Assembly (NCBI GenBank): GCA_947184155.2
Contig: CAMXCT020002680.1
Span: forward strand, 372,001 to 436,000
Reading direction: 5' to 3'
Origin: Cladocopium goreaui
Lineage: Eukaryota > Sar > Dinophyceae > Suessiales > Symbiodiniaceae
DNA length: 64,000 bases
The notes below the pieces were generated by a model. The model had not been told where the DNA came from, did not search any database, and saw only the letters and a program-made list of their open reading frames with translations. The position numbers and the translations under genes are program-made. Positions 42,121 to 52,500 of this stretch are shown in pieces; within the stretch, counting starts at the first letter, position 1; every line of letters begins with the position of its first letter.

Positions 42121-43312
42121 GCACAACCGGGCGAGACAAAAGGCGGTTTGGAGACATCGCCTGAATGCTCCGGTCCGCTTGTCTCCATTCCTCTGAAGGA
42201 AGTGGACCTTCCGTGCGTGGGCGCTTTGTGGCTTTCTGTTCTGTCTCGATGGCTTCGGCCTGCTGCTGCAGTTGCTGAAGTGAGGCAGTCAGATTCTGGA
42301 GTCCCTCGTGAATCTTTCCTGAGGAAAGATCTGCTTGCGTTTGCCCTTCCAGTTCCTCCTCGTCGTCCTTGATTTCGATGGGAGTGATCTTGCCCGCTTC
42401 CACCTGCGACTGTTCCGCTTGTGCTTTGGCGGCTGCGAATGCTATGTGTGCTTGTTGGATGCGCTCTTGTAGGTCTCGTTCTTGTTGTTGAAAGAGTGCA
42501 GTGTATTCCTGCCAGGTTTGTACTGCTCCCGACAGGAATGATTTCCATGATGAAATCAAATTGAACCTGGCTTGCAGTGCTTCCTCCACATCCTTTCTCG
42601 CAAAGCCTAAGTTCCGCACTGCGGAGTGCAAGTCTTTTGTTGCTTGTGCTCCTTCTTTCTTTGTCATCTTCTGCATTTTCTGTCGCATGTCTGCAGGTAG
42701 TTCTGCTTGGCGTGCTCTTGCCATCTCCATGAATTCTCGTTGCTCTGAATCCATATTCAGTTGCGGTGGCGCAGGGCTCTGAAAGCTTGGCGCCATTGGT
42801 GCCACTGGTTGAGGTGGTTGTGGCGGCTGAACGGGTGTTGGTGCCATCTGCATGTGCATCATGGGAGCCATGTGCTGCGGCATCATCATCATTTGTTGTC
42901 CAGGCATGTTGTAGCCTGTCCACGGTGTGGTCGGTGGTGGCATTGGCGGCAGGGGCTGCATGTTTGCTTTGCCATGACCTTTGCCGGGAGGCGGACCAGA
43001 GTAGTACTGCCCTGGAGGTCCCTGTGCATTGCCTTGATTCCTGGACTTTGCACTTTGGGATCGTCGCCCTCTGGGAGTATGCGTTCTGCTCTTTGATCGC
43101 GTCCTCCATGCTTGCGGATCTGTCTGGTTTGTCCAGCTCGTTGAGTCGTATGTCCAGGTCGAGGTTTGATGCCCTTGTCGACCTCCTGGTTGATGGACAT
43201 ACGTCCTGTCTATGACATTTTGCCACGGGTGTTGGCACGTTTGACAAAAATTTGCCGAGTGCTTCCGTAGTTGGCGGCACCCTGCGCACCTCCACGGCGT
43301 ATTGTCCGCCAT
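42104..43312 (-). CDS. Retrotransposon ORF1: zinc-finger, Pro/Met-rich, coiled-coil protein
   Basis: 402 codons from ATG 43312 (MADNTPWRCAGC). Residues 5-27 form WRCAGCRQLRKHSANFCQTC, a CxxC-x10-CxxC finger of RanBP2/zf type. A Ser/Arg-rich, then Pro/Met/Gln-rich low-complexity stretch follows (MMMMPQHMAPMMHMQMAP). The C-terminal third is Gln/Glu-rich and probably coiled coil (LFQQQERDLQERIQQAH). By position it is the ORF1/RNA-binding chaperone of the element. The frame is also open upstream of this ATG to 43537, but the finger start and composition favour 43312. Ends in TGA at 42104. Confidence 0.75.
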   Translation of the reverse strand: MADNTPWRCAGCRQLRKHSANFCQTCQHPWQNVIDRTYVHQPGGRQGHQTSTWTYDSTSWTNQTDPQAWRTRSKSRTHTPRGRRSQSAKSRNQGNAQGPPGQYYSGPPPGKGHGKANMQPLPPMPPPTTPWTGYNMPGQQMMMMPQHMAPMMHMQMAPTPVQPPQPPQPVAPMAPSFQSPAPPQLNMDSEQREFMEMARARQAELPADMRQKMQKMTKKEGAQATKDLHSAVRNLGFARKDVEEALQARFNLISSWKSFLSGAVQTWQEYTALFQQQERDLQERIQQAHIAFAAAKAQAEQSQVEAGKITPIEIKDDEEELEGQTQADLSSGKIHEGLQNLTASLQQLQQQAEAIETEQKATKRPRTEGPLPSEEWRQADRSIQAMSPNRLLSRPVVHDVYV

Positions 43313-43933
43313 TGCTGTCTTGATGGTCGCAATGAAATTGGAGTCCTTTGAATGATGATTCTTCAGGATCGTCAAGATCTTGCGCAACTTGAGGGTGGTC
43401 AAACGGATCACACCAATTTTGTGTAAATGCCACTGCCTTCTTGCTGTCACCCTTGCACGTCTTAGGGCTCGTCGCCTGGTGGCCAAAGTCGTGGCTGGAA
43501 AAGATCTCCTCAGCAACGTCAAAGGAGTTGTTCTCAATCTTAATCAAAAAGGTGAAGATCAGGATGACAAAAATGACCAAAATTCCCATGTAAAGCCCGA
43601 TCAGCAGGGTATTCTCAGGAAAGATGGTGTAGAGGTCCAAGCGCTAATAGTCCAGGGCTTCGCCAGTTCAGACTAAATAAGCGATGGATGGGATTAACCC
43701 GGGAGTTTGATGGCTCCGGGACGCCAAAGCTCAAAAATCCCAATGCGAGAGTTGCTAGCAGAACAAGTCAATGCGAAGCAATACAAGTCGAAAGGGAGAT
43801 GAGCAGGAAGATGAAAAAGAAGGCCAATCCGAGAATCACACAGAAAAAGCAGGAGGCCCGCGGCGAAATTGCAAGATTGCCGCTAAGGTTAGAACGGGTC
43901 GTGGTGGCTAGAAAACCTTGACCCGAAAACCTT
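43313..43933 (-). other. Retrotransposon 5' UTR
   Basis: About 620 bp between the 5' duplication and the ORF1 ATG; presumably carries the internal promoter. It begins AAGGTTTTCGGGTCAAGGTTTTC, a short direct repeat of AAGGTTTTC. A frame here encodes a hydrophobic stretch (ILVIFVILIFTFLI) upstream of and overlapping ORF1 in another frame; I do not call it a gene. Confidence 0.6.
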
Positions 43934-43944
43934 CATATGGATAT
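43934..43944. repeat. Putative target-site duplication, 5' copy
   Basis: CATATGGATAT, identical to 32016-32026, directly adjoining the start of the element. The flank beyond is a long (AT)n run, the probable insertion target. Confidence 0.6.
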
Positions 43945-45030
43945 ATATATATATAATTATATATATATATATACATATGGCGTATATATATATATATATG
44001 GTATATAGTCATCTGAATAGATCATGAATGATCATTGAATACTCACAAACCTGAAAACGGTTCAACCCTTAAAAGGATCCTTTTGGGAGATGGGATATAG
44101 TTACCCCTACTACATCATTCTTGCTGAACATCACCAGGTGCGATCATTTTTTTCATCCAGAAGAGTTGCAAATGGCGAAGAGATATTTGATGACATAAAC
44201 TTAAGTATACCTTGGCCAGCCCGTAGCTGGCTTAAAACGTGGGCTCTGGGGGGGGGGGCGGTGCACGGAAGGTGCTGGAAAATGAAAAAGTGGTGCTGGA
44301 AAAAAAAAATGTGGGAAAAATGTGGTGTTCAAAATCAAAAAATTGGTGTTTGGGCCTGGTGTTTGATAATCCCTTTTGTGGTGTTAAAAACGGCTAAGTT
44401 TGGTGTCAAAATTCTGGGGGGTGGAGGATGTCAAAAACCAACCAACCAGTCCCAACATATGGGAAGTCAATGCTCAGGAGGAACCAAATTGCAGCCACCA
44501 TTATCTACTGCAATGTTCTATTGCTACAACTTGAACTACAATATTTTAACAGTTTACAACAAGGAACCCCCCCTGTGGGAACACAGCCGCAACCCTTTCG
44601 CTCTGGCCCAACATGGCCACATTCTACCCGGATCCAGAAGATGCTGTGAAACCGTGAAACTGTCAAGTGAAACTGCCGGGCTTTCGGAAGCTTGAAATTG
44701 GAAACAAAACCTCTGACCCAACTGGCCCAACAAAACCTGTTGACTCAATGGCACAGAACTATCATCAGAATCCGCGCTCTCGGAAGCGGAATCTTCAACA
44801 GATGAGAGCGCAGGTAATTTTCTGTTTGGTTTGGGATTTTAGGTCGCGCCCTTTTTCTCTGTTTTTGGGATCCTTTTTGGGCGCAAAAAGGGCGCGCTTT
44901 TTAACCCCTTTCGAAGTGTCAACCAACGGGAAAATTACCAAAAAGCCTAGAGATTGGGAAGGGTTTGGTCTGGTTTCAGCCGGTTTCAGCCCGAAACAGC
45001 GCGTTTTTTTGACACCCAAAAAATTGAAAT

Positions 45031-45366
45031 CTGACACCGCTTTCGGCAAATTCGGAACCAGTCGGGAACCAGTCGGGAACCAGTCGGGAACCAGTCGGGA
45101 AAATCCGTGCACCGCCCCAAAAGGCACAAAAATGCTTGTTTTTGCAGGGATTTGGCACTTTTTTGGTCGAATTTGGCACTTTTTGCAGGGTTTTTGCCAA
45201 AAATCGACCAAAAAAGTGCCAAATCCCTGCAAAAACCAGCATTTTTGTGCCTTTTGGGGCGGTGCACGGATTTTCCCGACTGGTTCCCGACTGGTTCCCG
45301 ACTGGTTCCCGACTGGTTCCGAATTTGCCGAAAGCGGTGCTGAAATTTGCCGAAAGCGGTGTCAGA
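45031..45366. repeat. Near-perfect 330 bp palindrome
   Basis: Left arm runs CTGACACCGCTTTCGGCAAA, a 4x GGAACCAGTCG block, CCGTGCACCGCCCCAAAAGG, TTTTTGCAGGGATTTGGCAC. Right arm is the reverse complement, with 4x CGACTGGTTCC. The centre is near 45185. Arms of ~140-160 bp are almost identical, so it arose recently or is maintained by conversion. Confidence 0.95.
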
Positions 45367-45404
45367 TTTTGGCCCGAAATTTGCCGAATTGGATTATTTC
45401 TTAG

Positions 45405-45640
45405 GATTTGGGAAGTGTTTTGGTGGGTTTGGGGCGGGTGGGGGCCAGTTTGGGGGTGTTCGGGTGGGTTCGGGGGGTGGTTTTGGGGTGGCTGGGGCGG
45501 GGGTTTGGGTTTTGGGAAAGTTTCTGGTGATTTTTGGTGATTTGGAAAGATGGGGGAAGATTTTTGGGGATTTGGAGGGTTTGGAAAGATTTGGAGGGGT
45601 TTGGAGGGATTTTGAAGGGTGGAATGATTTCTGGTGATTT
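45405..45640 (+). repeat. G-rich tract, potential G-quadruplex sequence
   Basis: More than 200 bp of GGG/GGGG runs spaced by one to seven bases (GGGGCGGGTGGGGGCC, GGGGTGGCTGGGGCGGGGG) on the plus strand, directly next to the 45 kb palindrome. Confidence 0.85.
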
Positions 45641-46256
45641 TTACCGCTATGTGACGCCTTTGGTGAGCATTGGGATGGTTTTTTATTTTTCGAAAAGTGG
45701 AAATGCATTGCCATGTTGGTAAAGCCCACTCAAAGCCATGTCAAACACGGCAGAGGGCACTTACACGGTGCCTATCATTTTTTCGTCCTTGAGCCTGTGT
45801 GTAAAGTTGTCATGTGAATATTGATGATAACACGAAGCCTAAGACGGTCTGAAAAACAATAATCTGTTTAGATATCCCCTGATTGGCTTTAAAAGTTTGG
45901 CCAGTTTTGGTGCAAGGGGGGGAAATAAAAACACACACATCGTTGACTTCACCACCTCCATGCTTCCCTGGCAACTTCATGGAAACCCTCAAGAAGTTTC
46001 ATCAAAGTTTCCGAACCCCAAAAAATGCATTCTGAACCCCAAAAAATGGATTTTCAGCACCAACTTTTCACCAAAAAATTGAAATTTGACACCAAAAAAG
46101 GTGTTTTCCAACACCAAATTTTCTTGTTCCGGGCACTGGCTAGTCGATGCACAAAAAACGGCCAGACCCAGGTTTGCACCAGTCGTGCACCACCCCCCCC
46201 CCCAAGCACCAAAACCTGGCCAAACGTTTTAAGCCAGCCAGGGGCTTGGCAAAGTA

Positions 46257-46374
46257 TACCCTCTATCCCTCTGGAATTTGTTGCATTTCTATTGAAAATG
46301 GCCCATTTAGTTCGTTGATTTACCTATTGAAGATGGTGACGTTCCATAGCAAAATGTTAGTTTACCAGAGGGTA
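46257..46374. mobile_element. Family-1 inverted-repeat element
   Basis: Starts TACCCTCTATCCCTCTGGAATTTGTTGC (end slightly duplicated) and ends AATGTTAGTTTACCAGAGGGTA. Interior TGAAAATGGCCCATTTAG matches the 53768 copy. Confidence 0.75.
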
Positions 46375-46487
46375 AATCTGGATGATCCCTCCATTAAATG
46401 GTGGATAATCCCTCCATTTGGTTGGTTTTTTACCATTAAACATGGTTTTTTTACCATTAAACATGGGTTCCCTTGTTTTTAAGTGAC

Positions 46488-46566
46488 TTGGGGAACAAGG
46501 GAACTCCGGGTGTTCCAATGTCCTGTTGTAGTTCCCTCCAAGACACGGGCACAACCTCGCGGCAGA
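46488..46566 (-). CDS. Candidate exon at the 3' end of the transporter gene
   Basis: Acceptor GGGTCAG, donor CCCAA|GTCACT. Two frames are open: SAARLCPCLGGNYNRT (in phase with upstream) and CREVVPVSWRELQQDIG (more protein-like). Frame undecided. Confidence 0.4.
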
Positions 46567-49500
46567 CTGACCCGGCACCTTTTTTGGCAAAATGGCCCTG
46601 TTGAATGCATCAAATTTCACCACTTTTGGGGATCATTTAAATTGCCACCGGCGGATTTTCAAATGTTTAAGATCTTTTAATGACAATGTTTCGTAAACAG
46701 CACCATTTTTTGATGGTTGAATCAACCTGTACGATTCTTAATGATGGTTTAAATCACCATTGATGATTCATCCCAACCCCTCTTGGATGCTCCGTGACTC
46801 CCTGCATCTGTCGCAGCACAAAAGCAAGACCCTTGCGGCCTCTCCTGCGGTTGGTTGCAGTGAAATGGTGATTTGAACACTGGTTGGTGGTATACCTACC
46901 CCTCCGAAAAATATGAGTTCGTCAGTTGGGATGATGACATTCCCAATTATTATGGGAAAGTCATTCAAAATTCCATGGTTTTCAAACCACCAACAGATAT
47001 ATCTACTATAACTATGGAAAATCACAATTTTTAGTGGGTAAATTTGAGCCATCAGAATTTGTGATGTCGACAATGGTTTCACCAAGATCGGTGATTTCAT
47101 CAAAATGGTGCAGGATTTGAACATATCTTTGATGAAAATTTGTGTTTTATGCATCGAAAGCGGTGAGAATTTCTCGCATCAAAACTGGCCGATTTTTAAG
47201 CATCAACAAATGGTGGCTTGAACCATCCTTAAAATGGTGGATGTTTTTTTTTAGAAACCTGGTGATTTAATAATCATCAAAAAGGGCGATTTAAACCATC
47301 TAAACCAGGTTTAATCATCATCAGATATCATCGGTTTAGATGGCAAAATGATGTTTTTAACCATCTAAACTGATGATATCTGATGATTCAACCATAGACC
47401 CAGAATTGGATGGACCAACAGACCAACAGCGAAAGGGCGACAAGTCGCACTCCTCTTCGTGGCCAGTGAATATTGGTAAAACAAGCCCGTGATGGTGGCG
47501 AGGGCAAGCAATACGGTGTTCACAGCACTTATGAGGCCTGGAAACGGAGCAATCTCCCGAAAAATGAGATCTCACCTGGCAATCTTAAGTGGCCAGGTTT
47601 CTTGAGTGCAAACCTAAATCTGAAACCGAGGCGCCGAGGCCCAAATCTGTGGCTCGTGACGTCTCGTGATATCCACCAAATATGAAGGCATCCCAAAATG
47701 ATTGGTCAATGAATTGGGATTATCATCTTATTTCTAAGGATGGAAAACCAACAAAAGAAACCACCAATCATCCACAATTTTGGTATATAAATCCTGCAAT
47801 AAAAGAACCTTGGAACTCAGCCAGTTGCAGCTTGGTCATCTTGGTCCTCCCATTTTACCATATTTTACCCCCAAAAGTCATGGCGAAGTCATGGTCCCGT
47901 CCATGTCCATCCCCGAAATTCCCCTGCTTTCATCAGCTTCCCAGCTTCGGTCAAGTCCCCGCCGGTTGCCGTGCCGCTCAGGTCCGACAGGTCCGACAAG
48001 TCCAACAGGTCCCGAGCCGGGTCCCCGGGCTGCTCCATTTTCGCCCATTCAGCGCTTCCTGGACGATCCGGGGCCTCAGGAAATGCCCAAAAAACAATGG
48101 AAAGATCCACCATTTTGAATGGGTAAATCCACTATTTCTATGGCCATTTTCAATAGCGATGTTGGTTTACCAGAGGGTAAATCTTGAGATATATAACTGC
48201 AACTATTTTCTGCTTGGAGGTATACCTACCCCTCTGAAAAATGATGGAGTTCGTCAGTTGGGATGATGACATTCCCAACTGAATGGAAAAATAATCCAAA
48301 TGTTCCAAACCACCAACCAGATTCTGATATGTTTAGAATGTTTTTTGACATGGCAAATTTTATTTAGATATCCATGGCGAATGGAATGAATCATCAATAT
48401 GTGCAGATTTGCTTCGCCAGCTGTGGAACATTGGAACATTGCTGGGTGCCCCGACCGACCTTTTTTGTAACACTTGGTTTTTCGATACTTGTCGCTTCCA
48501 GCCTGGAGTGAAAGGCACATCCCAGATCTCGCTAGGCTTCAGCGCCTTATAAAAAAGCCTCTGGTACTTGAACATAGCCATGGTAAATTCGATATTCCAC
48601 GGCCCATTTATAATTTATAGATGATCTTACCTAGGAACATGGTGATTGTTATGGATTTTCCATAGATTCCATAGCTATGTTAAATTACCCTCTGGTAATT
48701 TGTTACATAGCTATTGAAAATGGCCATAGAAATCATGGATTTTTCCATTAAAAATGGTGATTTTCAATAGTTTTTTGTATGTTTACCAGAGGGTAATCAG
48801 ATGCTACTCCGCCGGTGCGACTCACTCCGAGGTCCGTACCAAAATCAGCGGAACGAACCTGGGAACTTGGGAACTCGGCGGAGCAGTTGGCGGCTGTGAT
48901 GGATTTACGGCAATGGAAACATCAGCTGGGATATATCCCCAAGATCCAATCTCCAGCATATATCAGTATATAATATATATATATATATATCAGTGTGTAT
49001 ATTCATGTATATGTATTCCTATCAATTCATATCATGGATGTTTCACAAAAACAAGCTGGGCCCATGACTTTTCCACCGAAAAAAAAATCCGGTTTCAGTC
49101 CCCTATGACGACTTGGAAAGACCCAGGGAACTTGTTACTACCCTCTGGCAATCTACTCTGACTTCAGAAATCCTCATTTATGTGTGTATGATTGTGTATG
49201 TATAATATATGAGTATGTTACTCTATAGATCTGTATAGATATATGCTATATAGTGGGAAATTTCTAGGAAAACATCCACAAATCAGGGACTTTTGCCAAC
49301 TTAAGCTACCCGAGTTTCCACCTGTTCATCGCGCACTTTCTCCTCATCTGCCGTCTGGAGTGTTGCGGAAAACGAGTCGTGCCGCAGAAGGACGGAGGAG
49401 GGACGGTCAAAATGAGCGCGCCAAGTAGGCTATTAGCGGCTAAACTGCTTGACGATTTCATACCGTCCCTAAGGATTCAAACAAGCACCTTTCTGGCAAT

Positions 49501-52500
49501 CAAGATCTTCCAGTTCTTCATTTCAGCCCAAATGAAAGGTATCATCTGATGTCATCTGGGGAGCATCTTCCCTTCTCAGGTGGAGATAGAAAACCTTTCG
49601 GAGCCGGGAAGTCTCAGAGAGGGTGGCAACTCAGATCCCTTGGTTTTTTGATGATGGAACGAGGCAGTGACAAACTCTGAGAACATGTCTGAGTTGCAAG
49701 AAAAGTCACTCCAATACTTGGCAATGAGAAGATCACCCCATCTTTGGGGAAAGAAATCACTCATCCCCCCATCTATGGGTGTAAATGGTCCCTGAAGCTC
49801 CCCTGGTGACTGGATTGTGACCTGTTGGATATGTACCAAAGAAAAACCATGAATTAACAGGGTGAATACCAATCCATTATGCATAGGTAAATGACATCCA
49901 CAAGGGGGGAAAACTAGTGAATACCTCTTTATCTACCCACTTCTCCCCTGCTTGTGTATGCGGTGTTGGGAGCAAGCCTGACTAACTTCAACGTTCATCA
50001 TCTACATGGACAATGCACAAGAATGTGTATAGATGTGCACAGGTAGCATTTCGACCATCACATTGAATTCTCTGTAAATCTGGGGGCACTTGCGGCACCA
50101 GAATTCAAAGTCAGATTTTAGGCTGCCACTTGAGCTGCCCAGGGAAACATGCTCGCTCTGGAGCTGGTCCCTTTGGCCGTTTTCAGCCCTTGCGTTACCC
50201 TCCGGTAAACCAAGAGTTTGCTATGGAAACCAATTTTCCACAGTTACCACATTGTTTCCATAGTTATCATGTGATTTTCGTTAAGAGGATGATTTTAACC
50301 ATGGATGATTTTCTACATAATTACCAGAGGCGAAAGCCGTCATTTGGTACCCTTGATCATGTGAGTTGCTCCAACTACAAAGATGTTCATGGAGACCTCA
50401 GAGCCGCAATCCAGAACTGGACGGGACCATGATGACCACGGCTACATGGCTAATATGGGGCTTTCTTCAAATAAGGGATCCTCAAAATGAACGGTTTATA
50501 ATGGAAAAACCAATCATATATATATATATAATTGAAATGGCTGATTCAGAGGTACACCTATGGATTGGAAACCTCCATGTCTATGAATTATTCGATATCA
50601 TTCGATGCCACATTGCAGGAACGTTGGATATTGATCCACTTGATATTGGTAGATTCATTGACATCCACTTGAGGTCAAGCTGCGCCAACCAGCAGCATAA
50701 CCACAACGTAGCCAGTGTAGGCATAGTGCGAGACAACTGTATGCCTTGCAAAAAGACCCTGGGAACTGGCACCAAGGTCATTCAAGGCCCCTCTGGCATG
50801 GGGGTTTAACCCTGGTAAACAAACATCATAGCAATATACCTATGACTAAACCTCATAAGATCAATATATCATGGGCCATCAACTTTAATATCTTTATAAT
50901 GGTGAATTAACCATTAAACACATATTTAAAGAAACATTGGATTTAACCATTGAACAATTGCCATTTACACTCACTTCACTTGACTCAAGCCATTTCCCAA
51001 GGCCGCGACATGTGTTTCTCAGTGGAAACCTGATTGGCCGCCTGGCATTGCAAAAATCAGCGCTGTCGACTTTGCGGTACAAAGTCGAATGATTTGCGGG
51101 TCGACTTTTTTCTGTGATTTCAACACATTTCAACCACAAAAATGTGGGGAAATTGGGATTTCATTGGGATCATGGGAATGGTTGTGTATCATGGGGATGA
51201 ACTGCCCAGAAATTCTTCTCCGCTTGGTGAAGCTCACACCCGTTGCGACCATCATCACACAAGGAAAGGAAACAAAAAACCCATGTGCCATGGTCAAAAC
51301 ATGGGATTCATCCATCTACCGGGAATCCAAATCTCATGAGTATATAAATCTCTATGAAAATCCTATCCCATTGTACCAATATTGGTTCATAGCTATTTTT
51401 ATGATGGGCTATGTTCATCCCCAACAAATTGGATAGTGAAAAACCCTATATTAATAGCCGATCAACCATCATATATCAACTCTATACTAACTTTTCCAAA
51501 CTCTACAAGCCATACGAGTATTTGCGGGTTACTTTCATGCAGCTGGGAAACTCTTGGTAGCTCCATAGCTTAGAGGGAATATGGATACTCCAAGTTCCGA
51601 ATCCTTCCCTCCATTCAGTGAATAGCGGTTAAGTCTGAACTAACCAATCAACAATCCCAAACGCTCCTCACATATAGAATATTTACCTACATTTACCCAT
51701 ATTTATGGCCCAGTTTTGTAGGTAAATATTTCCTACATGGAGCATTTGGGAACGCTGTGTCCATCCCAATCTTCATCGAATCCCCGCCGGGTGCCCCCGA
51801 CCAACAGCAAACCCGAGACCACCGGCCCAGCAGTGCATCCGCAGAAACCTGCCGCATGATACATGCATGACATGCATGACATACATTACATACAAAACAT
51901 AACATAACATACATATACATCCATACATCAACAAATCACGCCTATCAAAAATCTATTGCAAGGGATGTCTCTCCTTACTCGTCCCAAACTTCCAGCGTAA
52001 AGCTCCTCGGCAACACGGCAAAAGATTGTAAATTACAGTGCATTTGCATTTGCAATTTTGAATAAAAAACGATGCTTGCAACATCTTGCAACATGTTCAA
52101 ATTTACGTAAATAGCAGTATTTTTGACATGACTTATGCACAAACAATACCATGATTTTTGATACCAAGTGCAAGAAACAAAGGAAATACCGTGGCTATTG
52201 CCTTCCAGGTCTTAGTATTTATGCAGTTGTTTGATCCGAAAAGCACATGATCAATACCAACACTCACACTAGCGACATAATCCTTATTGCATCGCCAGTG
52301 TGTGAAGCTTTACAATAATAAATAATAATGCTACATGCATAAAATTACAAAAATATACCTACGTCATGTGATGTGATGCGATGCGATGCGATAATGTGGG
52401 GTGAGGTGAGGTAAAGTGATCTGACACGATGTGATCTATGTGTATGTTGGCTCCTGTATTGAAGTTGGTTATTTCAAACACTTGAAAATATTCCCATCAA

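Larger units (their letters stand above)
32027..43933 (-). mobile_element. 11.9 kb non-LTR retrotransposon with RNase H-EEP-RT-ZnF-methyltransferase-like ORF2
   Basis: Read 5' to 3' on the minus strand: 11 bp duplication ATATCCATATG, ~620 bp 5' UTR, ORF1 (43312-42104), ORF2 starting 17 nt inside ORF1 (42120), ORF2 continuing in two further frames to 32103, a 76 nt 3' UTR ending CAGTCTGCCAAAAA, then the second 11 bp duplication. No long terminal repeats are present. ORF2 has all the enzymes of a target-primed LINE, but RNase H precedes the endonuclease, and a methyltransferase-like domain closes the protein. The copy looks young: two one-base frame breaks and otherwise open for about 3,300 codons. 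Same orientation as the flanking host exons. Confidence 0.85.
43945..46256. other. Spacer with AT microsatellite, long palindrome and G-rich tract; no gene supported
   Basis: No splice-bounded coding segment is apparent. Open frames around 44667-45540 arise from the palindrome and read almost the same on both strands. C- and A-rich low-complexity patches occur near 44250 and 46180. Confidence 0.5.

Noticed and set aside
42117..43640. 507-codon minus-strand frame overlapping ORF1, beginning with a hydrophobic stretch
   Set aside because: It overlaps ORF1 in another frame. Its composition in the overlap is that of a frame shadow (Ser/Thr/Arg-rich), and only ORF1's frame encodes the CxxC finger.
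45107..45540. Open frames encoding KRHKNACFCRDLALFW on both strands
   Set aside because: Produced by the 330 bp palindrome; identical peptides on both strands are a symmetry effect.
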